Made by a program: the position numbers and the translations under genes. From NCBI GenBank assembly GCA_965656445.1, contig CBFHKO010000008.1, positions 1 to 64,000 of the forward strand: 64,000 bases of DNA, in the 5' to 3' direction. The notes under the pieces were generated by a model. It had not been told where the DNA came from, made no database searches, and saw only the letters and a list, made by a program, of their open reading frames with translations. Source of the DNA: JAHEJA01 sp965656445 (GTDB taxonomy: Bacteria; Pseudomonadota; Alphaproteobacteria; Rhodobacterales; Rhodobacteraceae). Position 1 is the stretch's first letter. Each line of letters begins with the position of its first letter. Shown here one piece after another: positions 51,999 to 60,917 of the stretch.

Positions 51999-52619
51999 TC
52001 ATTTGGCCGAACGCATAAGCGCGGCGAGGTGGGGTGTATTTGAGCCAATGGTTGATTTTTCAAGTTGATCTGCGGCTGCGTGGCGAACGGCGTCAGTTTT
52101 GTTTTGTCCCAGTTTCCAAGTGCTCTCAACCTGAGCAATATCAAGACGGCAGGGGACAATTTGCCTTTGCATTTTGTTTATGACGTCAGGGTCAACCTTG
52201 TCCATTTTCCAAACGGGCTTGGGGGCGAGTTGCGTTTCAAAATGGTCTGAGAGGCCTTCAATCACGTTGGGAAGGGTGCTTTGATCCAGTAGGGAGAGGG
52301 TTCCAGAAATATGCACCGCGACGTAATTCCACGTGGGAACTTGATCTTCGACCCCGTACCAATCTGGTGAAATATACCCATGTGGACCCATGATCGACAA
52401 GGTTGCTTGGCGTGGGGATTTGACGAGCGCACGACTGATTGGGTTTGAGCGCACCAAGTGAAGGTCGATTGCTGTGCGGTCTGCATTAAGCTGAAAAGGG
52501 ATATGGCTCAGCAAGGGCGTTGGCTCAGCCGATATGCAAATTGTGCCAAAACTGATCTCATTGGCGAAGTCGAGGCTCAGATTCGTCTCGGTGTTTCGGA
52601 AAATCGGATTTGGATGCAT
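51999..52619 (-). CDS. PaiB-like FMN-binding protein
   Basis: 206 residues from ATG 52619 (MHPNPIFRN; an ATG at 52649 would add ten residues). Resembles the PaiB family of FMN-binding negative regulators, with FGTICISAEPTPLLSHIPFQL near residue 25, GPHGYISPDWYG and VPTWNYVAVHISG. In Bacillus PaiB affects sporulation and protease genes; here the function is open. Divergent from the FMN riboswitch and ribH. Confidence 0.87.
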   Translation of the reverse strand: MHPNPIFRNTETNLSLDFANEISFGTICISAEPTPLLSHIPFQLNADRTAIDLHLVRSNPISRALVKSPRQATLSIMGPHGYISPDWYGVEDQVPTWNYVAVHISGTLSLLDQSTLPNVIEGLSDHFETQLAPKPVWKMDKVDPDVINKMQRQIVPCRLDIAQVESTWKLGQNKTDAVRHAAADQLEKSTIGSNTPHLAALMRSAK

Positions 52620-52686
52620 GGCGGTGCCTTTGTAAAATGTTGTAAACATGCTTGTCTTGGGCGTGTTAATTTGGCAAGACTAAACT

Positions 52687-52822
52687 GTTCTCAGGGCGGG
52701 GTGTAATTCCCCACCGGCGGTATGGGGTAACCCCCGAGCCCGCGAGCGGCCCTTATGGGTGTCAGCAGATCTGGTGAGAGGCCAGAGCCGACGGTTATAG
52801 TCCGGATGAAAGAGAGCGATGA
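52687..52822 (+). promoter_or_regulatory. FMN riboswitch (RFN element)
   Basis: The RFN pattern is seen: TTCTCAGGGCGGGGTG at the start, ATTCCCCACCGGCGGTAT, AGCCCGCGAGC, the loop GTCAGCAGATCTGGTG, GAGGCCAGAGCCGACGG and the closing TTATAGTCCGGATGAAAGAG. It lies about 70 bp before ribH. FMN binding would lower expression of ribH by early termination or by masking the ribosome site. Confidence 0.95.
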
Positions 52823-52892
52823 CAGTTCGGCCCCTTGGGTCGAGGTGAATCGTGAGCCTTGGGTGACGTGTTGTTAACTAAAGGAGCATGAA

Positions 52893-53330
52893 ATGACACA
52901 CACCCGATATGCATTTATTAAGGCCAATTGGCATTCTGACATTGTGGATCAGGCTTTGGCCGGGTTCCAAGAGATCATTCCAGCAGAGGACATCGATGTG
53001 ATCGATGCGCCTGGTGCGTTGGAAATGCCTCTCTTGGCGAAAGATTTAGCAGAAACTGGAAAATATGGCGCGATTGCCTGTGCAGCCTTTGTTGTTGATG
53101 GCGGTATTTATCGCCATGATTTCGTGGCGCAAGCGGTTGTTGATGGTATCGTGCGCGTTGGGTTGGACACGGGCGTTCCGATCCTATCCGTGTCATTGAC
53201 GCCGCATCAGTATCAGGAAACCGAGCATCATGATGCGATTTATCGCGACCACTTTGTGACCAAAGGACGTGAAGCCGCGAATGCCGCCAAAGGTGTTGTT
53301 GCGGCGCGCGCGAAAATTCAAGGTCTTTGA
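52893..53330 (+). CDS. ribH: 6,7-Dimethyl-8-ribityllumazine synthase, type II (RibH2-like)
   Basis: 145 residues. It condenses 5-amino-6-ribitylaminouracil with dihydroxybutanone phosphate in riboflavin synthesis. RYAFIKANWHSDIVDQALAGF, DVIDAPGALEMPLLAKDLA and AAFVVDGGIYRHDFVAQAV match the RibH2 type known from Brucella, a decamer, rather than the icosahedral RibH1. Preceded by AAAGGAGCATGAA, under FMN riboswitch control. No other rib gene is nearby. Confidence 0.94.
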   Translation: MTHTRYAFIKANWHSDIVDQALAGFQEIIPAEDIDVIDAPGALEMPLLAKDLAETGKYGAIACAAFVVDGGIYRHDFVAQAVVDGIVRVGLDTGVPILSVSLTPHQYQETEHHDAIYRDHFVTKGREAANAAKGVVAARAKIQGL

Positions 53331-53355
53331 TTTCGGATCATATATGATCCGACCA

Positions 53356-53404
53356 AGGCGGGGGCTTTGCCCCCGCACCCCCAGAGTATTTTTCAAAGCT
53401 GAAG
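53356..53404 (+). repeat. 3'-end hairpin-plus-tail element, copy 4 (after ribH)
   Basis: GGCGGGGGC-TTT-GCCCCCGC hairpin, then CAGAGTATTTTT and CAAAGCTGAAG. It begins 25 bp after ribH, convergent with a GST gene. Confidence 0.7.
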
Positions 53405-54034
53405 TTATTTAGGGAAAATCGTTATGGGGTCGCCCGTCGTCCATTTTGGGTATTTATCCATGATGGACGAAAATTGGTCGCTGTTTACGAATCTGTCTAA
53501 CCACGTTTGAACCTTGGGCCAGGGTTGGTTGGCAAACCATGTTTTGTCTGTATTTGCGAACTGACGCACAAAGGGCAGAATGGCCATATCGGCAACTTTG
53601 GGCGTGTCGGCAAAGAGAAATCCGTCTGTGAGTTGGGTTTCTAGTGCCTCAATGAATGCACTCGCCTTTTTACGTTCCTCGGTCGGGTCATTTTCGGGAT
53701 AGCGCGTTGCATATTTTGTGCGGTCTAACGCTTGTTTAAACGGTCCGTCACATTGTGCGATGAGCTCGTATCCTTCGGGAGGCATTTCAAGCCAATGTTC
53801 GGGGTCTTTTTGGCCCAGCGCCCAGGCCACGATGTGAAGGGATTCATCAATAACGCGTTTGCCAGCCTTAAGACAGGGAACGGTTTTTGACGGTGAGGTG
53901 TCCAAAAATTCGGGGGCTTTGTCCTTGAGAACGATTTCTCTTAGTTCGACTTGGATACCTGTTGATTGAAGGGCAAGGCGCGCGCGCATTGCATATGGGC
54001 ATCGACGGAAGCTGTAGAAAATTGGAAGCGTCAT
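53405..54034 (-). CDS. Glutathione S-transferase family protein
   Basis: 209 residues. LPIFYSFRRCPYAMRARLALQSTGI has the CPxxxR thiol motif of omega/GrxB-like members. SKTVPCLKAGKRVIDESLHIVAWALG carries the glutathione-binding region. The C-terminal helical domain is full length. Not closely similar to the GST at 51.4 kb. Substrate unknown. Confidence 0.87.
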   Translation of the reverse strand: MTLPIFYSFRRCPYAMRARLALQSTGIQVELREIVLKDKAPEFLDTSPSKTVPCLKAGKRVIDESLHIVAWALGQKDPEHWLEMPPEGYELIAQCDGPFKQALDRTKYATRYPENDPTEERKKASAFIEALETQLTDGFLFADTPKVADMAILPFVRQFANTDKTWFANQPWPKVQTWLDRFVNSDQFSSIMDKYPKWTTGDPITIFPK

Positions 54035-54061
54035 TGAACTATATTGCGCATGGCTTGCGTC

Positions 54062-55318
54062 CTAAGCCAAGAGGCGATTGCCCGAACGGGATTGGATTTT
54101 TGCGGTCACAATTGAGCCTTCGCTTTGAGGGGTCTCAAAGGACACTTCGCTAAATTGCTCGGTGCGACCCATATGCGGATTTTCCATCAGGATGTGATGC
54201 GTTGTCCCGATTTGTGCCGCTAAGTGTTCGTCCACTTGGCGCTCACCAGCCTCTCTGAGACGGGCTGCGCGCGCCTTTATGATTTGGCCATTCAGTTGAG
54301 GCATACGCGCCGCGGGGGTTCCTTGGCGCGGAGAATAGGGAAACACATGTAGCCACGTGAGATCGCATTCCGTTACCAGTTTCAGTGAGTTTTCGAAATG
54401 CGCCTCGGTTTCTGTTGGAAACCCCGCGATGATATCCGCGCCAAACGTCATATTGGGGCGGAGCTTTTTGGCGTCCTCGCAAAAACGGATCGCGTCATCC
54501 CGAAGGTGGCGCCGTTTCATGCGTTTTAGGATCAAGTCGTCGCCATGTTGTAGGGACAAATGCAAGTGAGGCATGAGACGATGTTCTGTCGCAATGGCCT
54601 GCATTAGGTTTTCATCGACTTCAATGCTGTCGATAGAGCTGATGCGCAGACGAGCCAAATCGGGGACGAGTTTGAGGATGCGCATGACAAGGTCACCGAG
54701 TTTGGGTTCGGCAGGCAAATCAGCGCCCCAGCTCGTGAGGTCCACGCCTGTCAGGACGACTTCGTTAAATCCTTTGTCAACGAGGCGCTTGATCTGATCC
54801 ACGACCACGCCCGCGGGGACTGATCGGGAATTGCCGCGTCCAAAGGGAATGATGCAGAAGGTACAGCGATGATCACATCCGTTTTGAACCTGAACATAGG
54901 CGCGGCTTCGGGTCCCAAACCCATCAATCAAGTGACCAGCTGTTTCAGTGACCGACATAATGTCGTCAACCTTGACCCGTTCCGTGTCGCCAATGAAATC
55001 AGACGCTAATCCATCCCACGTCGCGGCTTGCATTTTTTCGGTATTCCCAATCACCGCGTCAACTTCGGTCATATTAGCGAACGTTTCCGGTTCGATTTGG
55101 GCGGCGCAGCCTGTTACAATGACTTTGGCGTCGGGATGATCGCGGCGCAACCTACGAATTTCCTGTTTTGATTTTCGCACAGCCTCAGCCGTCACCGCAC
55201 AGGTGTTCACGATCACCGCGTTGTTCAATCCTGCATGTTGGGCGAGATCTTTCATCGCCTCGGATTCGTAGGCATTCAATCGACAGCCGAGTGTTGTGAA
55301 CTTGGGCGCGTTGCTCAT
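54062..55318 (-). CDS. mtaB: tRNA (t6A37) methylthiotransferase MtaB
   Basis: 418 residues. A radical-SAM enzyme that makes ms2t6A at position 37. The N-terminal UPF0004 domain has TLGCRLNAYESEAM (first Cys ligand) and VNTCAVTAEAVRKSKQ. The radical-SAM CxxxCxxC is in GCDHRCTFCIIPFGRG near residue 148. A TRAM domain ends the protein. ATG overlaps dapF by 4 bp (ATGA). Confidence 0.95.
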   Translation of the reverse strand: MSNAPKFTTLGCRLNAYESEAMKDLAQHAGLNNAVIVNTCAVTAEAVRKSKQEIRRLRRDHPDAKVIVTGCAAQIEPETFANMTEVDAVIGNTEKMQAATWDGLASDFIGDTERVKVDDIMSVTETAGHLIDGFGTRSRAYVQVQNGCDHRCTFCIIPFGRGNSRSVPAGVVVDQIKRLVDKGFNEVVLTGVDLTSWGADLPAEPKLGDLVMRILKLVPDLARLRISSIDSIEVDENLMQAIATEHRLMPHLHLSLQHGDDLILKRMKRRHLRDDAIRFCEDAKKLRPNMTFGADIIAGFPTETEAHFENSLKLVTECDLTWLHVFPYSPRQGTPAARMPQLNGQIIKARAARLREAGERQVDEHLAAQIGTTHHILMENPHMGRTEQFSEVSFETPQSEGSIVTAKIQSRSGNRLLA

Positions 55319-56133
55319 TGAGAGGCCTCGATGAACTCTGTGGTGAAGGACCCGCTAAAGACATGTTGCGTAGGACCCGTCATCCAAACGCCATCTGGGC
55401 GCCAATCCACGGTTATTGTGCCACCGTCAAGATCAATACGCACCTCTTTATCCGTCAGGCCACGTCGCGCGGCCGCAACGGCCGTTGCACAAGACGACGA
55501 CCCAGAGGCCAAGGTGATCCCAGCCCCACGTTCCCACACGCGCATCCTAAGGTGATTGGGGCCGATCACATGGGCGAATTGAACATTGGTCCGCTCTGGG
55601 AAGAGGGGGTGGTTTTCGATGGTGGGACCGACGTGATCAAGGTCAATTTCAAGCGCATCGTCTACAAAGAATGTGCAATGGGGGTTGCCCATACCCGTCG
55701 CAGTCGGCGCGCCATCAATAGGAAGCGTGAGAGTGTCCATCTCATGCGCCAAAGGCACCTCGTTCCAATTCAATAGTGGGTGTCCCATGTTTACTGAGGT
55801 TAAACCGTTTCCTGCGTCACAGGCAAACAGCTCACCGCGTTCCGTTGTGATGCGAAGGTCCGATTTCCCTGTTTCTTGCATGATGTGGCGGGCGATGCAC
55901 CGTGTGGCGTTTCCGCAGGCCGCTGATCGTGATCCATCCGAGTTGTAGAACACGAGATGCACATCAGCTGACCCGTTTTCAATGACAGCCAGTTGGTCAA
56001 AACCAACACCCATATTTCGATGTGCAATCGCAGTGATCAAAGAATCGCTCAGCTTCGCCGATTCTTGTCGTGCATCAATCACGACAAAATCGTTCCCGAG
56101 CCCGTGCATCTTCATAAAGGGGAGTGTCATCAT
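55315..56133 (-). CDS. dapF: Diaminopimelate epimerase
   Basis: 272 residues. It converts LL- to meso-diaminopimelate for lysine and peptidoglycan. FMKMHGLGNDFVVIDARQ at the start, the first catalytic Cys in SAACGNATRCIARH, and the second in SGSSSCATAVAA near residue 220. The ATG at 56133 has GAGGA 7 bp upstream. It precedes mtaB, an order common in alphaproteobacteria. Confidence 0.96.
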   Translation of the reverse strand: MMTLPFMKMHGLGNDFVVIDARQESAKLSDSLITAIAHRNMGVGFDQLAVIENGSADVHLVFYNSDGSRSAACGNATRCIARHIMQETGKSDLRITTERGELFACDAGNGLTSVNMGHPLLNWNEVPLAHEMDTLTLPIDGAPTATGMGNPHCTFFVDDALEIDLDHVGPTIENHPLFPERTNVQFAHVIGPNHLRMRVWERGAGITLASGSSSCATAVAAARRGLTDKEVRIDLDGGTITVDWRPDGVWMTGPTQHVFSGSFTTEFIEASQ

Positions 56134-56253
56134 CGAAATTTCCTCTGTTAAGGGGCATATATCTATGGAATCGATATGAATCCATAGATTGATGAAATTT
56201 CTTTGTTTTCGGGGTTGACCGCAGGGTCCAGTATTTCTAGAAGGCCCCTCAGT

Positions 56254-56329
56254 GGGCCGTTAGCTCAGTTGGTAGAGCAACTGACTTTTAATCAGTGGGT
56301 CGCAGGTTCGAATCCTGCACGGCTCACCA
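56254..56329 (+). tRNA. tRNA-Lys (anticodon TTT)
   Basis: 76 nt cloverleaf ending in encoded CCA. Acceptor GGGCCGT pairs with ACGGCTC (one G-U). The anticodon stem is ACTGA/TCAGT, and the loop CTTTTAA gives anticodon TTT. The T arm contains GGTTCGAATCC. It stands alone between dapF and the FAH-family gene. Confidence 0.97.
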
Positions 56330-56373
56330 CTAACCAAGACTCTATAATTGTTTAGAACGCCGAATTGGGTGAC

Positions 56374-57069
56374 TTAATTCGGCTGTCCAATAGTGACGCT
56401 GATTGGTTCCAGACCATCAATACCACCTGTTAAACTGTCTCCTTGTTCCACAGATCCGACGCCTTTGGGCGTGCCGGTCATGATGACGTCACCTGCCTTG
56501 AGGTGGTAGAATTTCGAAAGATCCATGACGATATCTGTCACGCTATGGACCATTTTGGAGAGGACAGAATCTTGTCGTCGGATACCGTTGAGGTCCAGAT
56601 AAATCGTTTGATCTGCAATGTCCCCGAACTCAGAACGCGTTGTGATTGGTGCAAAAATTGCGGAGCCTTCGACATCTTTGCCGGTGTCCCAAGGGCGCTG
56701 TTTGGCTTTGGCGGCGGATTGTAGATCGCGTCGTGTCATGTCCAAGGCACAGCAATATCCATAAATCGCGGCACTGGCCTCTTCTTCATTGGCGCGGAAA
56801 ACGGGGGCGCCGATGGCGATCGCGAGCTCCATTTCATAATGGTAGTTGCTGGTTTCTGGCGGATAGGGAATGGTTGCGCCTGATACCTCGGAGGACAGAG
56901 CTGATTTAGTGAAATAAAACGGTGCAGACCGGTCGACCTCATTTCCCATTTCTTCGGCGTGGGCTGCATAGTTACGGCCAACGCAAAAGATTCGGTGGAT
57001 TGGGAATTCTGCCTCTATTCCCCGCACAGGAATGGACTTGATCGGCGCTGGATCAAAAAGATAGGTCAT
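56374..57069 (-). CDS. Fumarylacetoacetate hydrolase (FAH) family protein
   Basis: 231 residues from ATG 57069, preceded by AGGAACATAG. IFCVGRNYAAHAEEMGNEVD starts the family core; the metal ligands are in YHYEMELAIAIG and GYCCALDMTRRDLQ, then KAGDVIMTGTPKGVGSVEQGD. Relatives hydrolyse or decarboxylate fumarylpyruvate, oxaloacetate or similar keto acids. It is the last gene of a five-gene leftward operon whose substrate is unknown. Confidence 0.88.
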   Translation of the reverse strand: MTYLFDPAPIKSIPVRGIEAEFPIHRIFCVGRNYAAHAEEMGNEVDRSAPFYFTKSALSSEVSGATIPYPPETSNYHYEMELAIAIGAPVFRANEEEASAAIYGYCCALDMTRRDLQSAAKAKQRPWDTGKDVEGSAIFAPITTRSEFGDIADQTIYLDLNGIRRQDSVLSKMVHSVTDIVMDLSKFYHLKAGDVIMTGTPKGVGSVEQGDSLTGGIDGLEPISVTIGQPN

Positions 57070-57073
57070 GGAG

Positions 57074-57592
57074 CTATGTTCCTTCTGGGTTCTTTCGCGG
57101 ATCGAGCAGTTTTTGCAAAAATACCAGATCGAGCCATCGGCCAAATTTCTTGCCAACCTGAGGCATGCGAGCGGTTTCTGTAAACCCAAGCGAGATGTGC
57201 AAACCGAGCGACGCGCTATTCTGCGCCTCAATACCCGCAACCAACACATGAAGTCCCTGCGCACGCGCCGCCTCAATCAAATGACCCAACAAGGCGCGCC
57301 CAATTCCTTGCCCGCGATAGTCGTTATGCACATAGAGCGATAGTTCCGCGGTTTGGGCAAATCCATCAAACGCCCGCCACGGACCATAGCTGGCGTAGCC
57401 TGACACAGTGCCGTGTTCATTGGTTGATACGAAAACTGGATATCCCTGTTCATGCCGTGTTGACATCCAATCAAGGCGGTCTTGAACGTCAACAGGGTCA
57501 TCGTTCCAGATGGCTGTCGTATTCAAAACGGCATCATTATAAATGTCCATAATGGCGGGCGCGTCTTGGGGGGTGGCGGGTCTAATGATCAT
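57074..57592 (-). CDS. GNAT N-acetyltransferase (phosphinothricin/methionine sulfoximine type)
   Basis: 172 residues. IIRPATPQDAPAIMDIYNDAVLNTTAIWNDDPVD and the acetyl-CoA binding VHNDYRGQGIGRALLGHLIEAA put it among the PAT/MddA-like acetyltransferases, which acetylate L-phosphinothricin or methionine sulfoximine. The natural substrate here is unknown. Lies 4 bp before the FAH gene and 5 bp after DUF3726. Confidence 0.88.
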   Translation of the reverse strand: MIIRPATPQDAPAIMDIYNDAVLNTTAIWNDDPVDVQDRLDWMSTRHEQGYPVFVSTNEHGTVSGYASYGPWRAFDGFAQTAELSLYVHNDYRGQGIGRALLGHLIEAARAQGLHVLVAGIEAQNSASLGLHISLGFTETARMPQVGKKFGRWLDLVFLQKLLDPRKNPEGT

Positions 57593-57597
57593 GTGGG

Positions 57598-58179
57598 TTA
57601 ATCGTTATCTGACAGATCGGATCCGGCCCCAGCGCGCGAGGCTTCGGTGGCGGGAACATAGGTGGCAAAGGCGCGGTTTTCTAAACTCTTTTGTGTCGTT
57701 TCTGGATACAGTGGAGGTGTGCGCAAGCTACGTGAATAATTGCATGTGGTGATTATGATTTCGACTTGATTACAGTCTCTAACATGAGTATTTTGATCTA
57801 TTTCGGTACCATCTATCAGGGCTGCGAATTCAACATTTCTTGCCTCAGCTGCCGCATCAATGAACGGCAGTAACAAGATGGGATCAAGGGTCGGACCCAG
57901 ATTATAGCCCGTCTCTGTTCCAAGGTAATCCCCTAAAGTGGGACCGTAGCAGAGGGTGGACAAAGGTGTTTTCCCATTGACCAAGTCATCCCATTCGCGC
58001 CCCTCGATCCCGTCCAAATGTTGGGCGAGTGTTGTTAGAATATCGACACCGCGCATGTGGAACCAGCGTGCCACAAATGCGGCTTCTTCGGCGATGCCCC
58101 AAGGCAGACCGCTACCTTTGGTGGCTTTGGCGGCCAAGGCTTCGACTTCGCTTTGGGTTAGGGCGATTTGAGATGTCAT
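57598..58179 (-). CDS. DUF3726 protein
   Basis: 193 residues, no signal or membrane helices. QSEVEALAAKATKGSGLPWGIAEEAAFVARWFHMRG at the N-terminus is the DUF3726 pattern; the C-terminus is less ordered (ATYVPATEASRAGAGSDLSDND). The function is unknown. Its ATG overlaps the upstream 553-aa gene by 4 bp, which suggests that the two products are needed in fixed ratio. Confidence 0.75.
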   Translation of the reverse strand: MTSQIALTQSEVEALAAKATKGSGLPWGIAEEAAFVARWFHMRGVDILTTLAQHLDGIEGREWDDLVNGKTPLSTLCYGPTLGDYLGTETGYNLGPTLDPILLLPFIDAAAEARNVEFAALIDGTEIDQNTHVRDCNQVEIIITTCNYSRSLRTPPLYPETTQKSLENRAFATYVPATEASRAGAGSDLSDND

Positions 58180-59837
58180 TGATGGATCTCATTGGGAAAG
58201 GGCTGGCCTTGGAAAAGGCTAATGCGCACCCATTTATCTGATCGTGGATCGAAATGCGTCGCCCCAAAAAACGCAAGTTTGCAGCGAAGCAAATCAATAG
58301 GTAGCATTTCGTGCCCGATAAGGTTATCGCGCACTTCTGAGTAGGGATATTTTTCGACCAATTGCACCCGACGCGCCATTAACCGATGCTCAGGATGTTT
58401 GAGCAAAAATTCAGCTAGCGTCGTTGTTATGTTCTCTTGGCAAAGATCATCAAAATAGCGCCGCGCCATGATGGATGTCCCAAGAGGTTGCTCTAACTCT
58501 GCGCCGTCTTCTTCGTGACGCTCGCCCAGTCTTGGCTCAAGCTTTTCTTCCGACACATACCAAAACCGAGCATTCGTTTCGGGATTGGCAAAGTCGAGGT
58601 CTAGGGCCCAGTGATACTGCGCTTCTAAAAGGTCAATTTGCGACCCAATGCTCTTGCTGCCGTCAATGCGAAACCCTTTGTGTTCATCGGCGCTCATGCA
58701 GTCTGTCAAGCCATCCACAAGGTCGGAAAACGGCTCTAACAAAAGCGAAACAAGCGCCTCTTGTCCTTCTAAGGATAATGACTGCGACCAACTCCAGAGC
58801 CTATTCCACGGGGATGGCGAGGCCCAATCAAAGGTCTCTAAATGGGTGCGAATGGTGGACAAGTCTTGGCGGAGGTCTGAGAGTTTTGTGACCTGAATAG
58901 GATGCTGAGATTGCCATGCCCGCGCATTTTCGATTGCGGCGTCTAGGGCCACATGAAAGGCCTGAATGCTCTCTTCACTAGCGGATGGCTGGGCGCGCAC
59001 ACGGGCAAGCGCCTCTTCTTTGGCCATGATCCAATTGTTCAAAAGCATGGGATGCTTGACCAAAAACGGTGCCATGCCCAAACCCGTGGAATTCCCAACT
59101 CCAAGGCGACGCTTTACCATGGGATCCAAGGAAACGGCGCTTTCGCCCCCTTTGACCTTGGCGAGATGCTCGACGATATCAACGGTAAAGGCGCGAATGA
59201 GCCAAACGCTAAGCATTTCCGCTTGGAACGGTGCATTTAGCTCAGCGCGCTGTTCGATCTGGATCCGATCTGCGGCGCCAAATTTGCCTGATCCATAAAC
59301 GGCCGTCGTGCGCATGAGGTAGCCGACATTGTCGATTTCTGACAGGTCAGGCTGTTTCCCCGCGGCGAGACGATCCACAATATGGGAAAATAGACGGACG
59401 GAGCGATTTGCGCGGCTGAGACAGAGTTCGTTTTGAGAGACGCGGCCCGCCTCTTGATAGGGGACGTTCTGTTCAAGCCGGTCCAAGTCTTGGGTCGTAG
59501 GGATGCCGTCAAACAATGTAAATGTCGCATCCCATGCGGTGGCAATCACACGATCAGAGCGCATCTCATCAGGAAGGTCATGCGCAAAGGCAACCAGTGA
59601 ATAGGTGCGATGTGATCCCCGCATTTGATAAACGGCACGGCCGACACCCGTTTCGTTAATGTCCCAAACTGGGCGTGTAAATTGCCATCCCTCGGATTGG
59701 ATACGGCGCAAAAGTGTTCGCAAGAACGACAGCCGACTTGGATGCGCGGATCCCATCCGAGCCAAGCGCATCACGGTGTCAGGCCTGCGATAGAATGCGG
59801 AAACGTCCGGATAGGTTGATGTGTCGATATCAGCCAT
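58176..59837 (-). CDS. Unrecognised 553-residue protein of the dipeptidase operon
   Basis: 553 residues from ATG 59837. It starts MADIDTSTYPDVSAFYRRPD; later blocks are GSGKFGAADRIQIEQRAELN, GVGNSTGLGMAPFLVKHPML and AQYHWALDLDFANPETNARFW. No signal peptide, membrane segment or motif that I can name; no P-loop or CxxC. It is tightly coupled: 8-bp overlap with the dipeptidase gene and 4-bp overlap with DUF3726. I do not know the function. Confidence 0.8.
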   Translation of the reverse strand: MADIDTSTYPDVSAFYRRPDTVMRLARMGSAHPSRLSFLRTLLRRIQSEGWQFTRPVWDINETGVGRAVYQMRGSHRTYSLVAFAHDLPDEMRSDRVIATAWDATFTLFDGIPTTQDLDRLEQNVPYQEAGRVSQNELCLSRANRSVRLFSHIVDRLAAGKQPDLSEIDNVGYLMRTTAVYGSGKFGAADRIQIEQRAELNAPFQAEMLSVWLIRAFTVDIVEHLAKVKGGESAVSLDPMVKRRLGVGNSTGLGMAPFLVKHPMLLNNWIMAKEEALARVRAQPSASEESIQAFHVALDAAIENARAWQSQHPIQVTKLSDLRQDLSTIRTHLETFDWASPSPWNRLWSWSQSLSLEGQEALVSLLLEPFSDLVDGLTDCMSADEHKGFRIDGSKSIGSQIDLLEAQYHWALDLDFANPETNARFWYVSEEKLEPRLGERHEEDGAELEQPLGTSIMARRYFDDLCQENITTTLAEFLLKHPEHRLMARRVQLVEKYPYSEVRDNLIGHEMLPIDLLRCKLAFFGATHFDPRSDKWVRISLFQGQPFPNEIHQ

Positions 59838-60822
59838 TATCTTCCTCCGCTTCAAAGCTATTTGCAAAAAAGCGGCGCCAATTTTCGCCCATGACACCTT
59901 GGATATTTTCAGCACTCATCCCTGTCGCGGAGAGCCCCGTTTGGATGGCGTCAAAGTGGCGGTTGTCTTGGAACCAGGTCGGCATCGGCGGGAATCCTGG
60001 ATTGGACGCGCTGCCTTCGCCGTAATCAATGGATTTGGTCCAGCGTCCAACACGCATCCATTCCACAATGCTATCGGGTTGATCTTGGCAGAGGTCGGTT
60101 CCGATCCCAATGTTCTCTGGCCCCATTAGATCGGCCGTTCGTGCAATCATATCGCAGAAGCTCTGAACTGTGCAATTTGAACCATCTTTCAAATGATGCG
60201 GATAGATGGAAAAGCCAAGCATGCCGTCTGTTTGCCCAAGAGCGAGCAAAACATCATCCGATTTATTGCGCAGCGCCTTATGCCAGAAGCTTGGGTTGGC
60301 ATGTGTAATCGCAATCGGGCGAGAGGACTGCTCGATCGCGTCTAGGGTGGAGCGTTCTCCAGAATGGCTCATATCAACGACCAGGCCAACACGGTTCATT
60401 TCGCGGACAACTTCTTTGCCCATGCGCGTTAGACCGGTATCATCCGCTTCATAACAGCCCGTCGCCAAAAGGGATTGGTTGTTATAGGTCAGCTGCATAA
60501 ACCTGAGACCCAAGGTATGCAGAATTTCCACTAATCCAATATCATCCTCAATACAGGACGGATTTTGAGACCCGAAAAAGATCGCCGTGCGATTGGTGTC
60601 TTGGGCCTTGGTGATATCATCCGCTGTGCGACCTTGGAAAATGAGGTCGGGGTATTGTTCGAACCATCTGTTCCATTGCTCGATATTCAGAACGGTTTCC
60701 CGAAAATTTTCGTGATAGGTAATGGTGACGTGAACCGCATCAACATTACCCTCGCGCATTTGGCGAAAGACTTTTTCCGACCAATTCGCATATTGCAGTC
60801 CGTCTATCCGAGCAGATGTCAT
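59830..60822 (-). CDS. Membrane dipeptidase family protein (M19)
   Basis: 330 residues from ATG 60822 (GAAGG 5 bp upstream; a GTG at 60834 is possible). The M19 pattern is clear: FFGSQNPSCIEDDIGLVEILHTLGLRFMQLTYNNQSLLATGCYE near residue 90, NRVGLVVDMSHSGERSTLDAI, PIAITHANPSFWHKALRNKSD, and GPENIGIGTDLCQDQP. Such zinc enzymes cleave dipeptides, D-amino acid peptides or cyclic amides. It lacks a signal peptide. The first gene of the five-gene operon. Confidence 0.9.
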   Translation of the reverse strand: MTSARIDGLQYANWSEKVFRQMREGNVDAVHVTITYHENFRETVLNIEQWNRWFEQYPDLIFQGRTADDITKAQDTNRTAIFFGSQNPSCIEDDIGLVEILHTLGLRFMQLTYNNQSLLATGCYEADDTGLTRMGKEVVREMNRVGLVVDMSHSGERSTLDAIEQSSRPIAITHANPSFWHKALRNKSDDVLLALGQTDGMLGFSIYPHHLKDGSNCTVQSFCDMIARTADLMGPENIGIGTDLCQDQPDSIVEWMRVGRWTKSIDYGEGSASNPGFPPMPTWFQDNRHFDAIQTGLSATGMSAENIQGVMGENWRRFFANSFEAEEDNG

Positions 60823-60917
60823 GAAAACCTTCACTTTTTGAACAGATTAGGGGCGTCGATCCTATCGGGCAAGGCGCAAATGCGAACCAATATAAGCGTT
60901 TGCGGCATGTGACCCGC

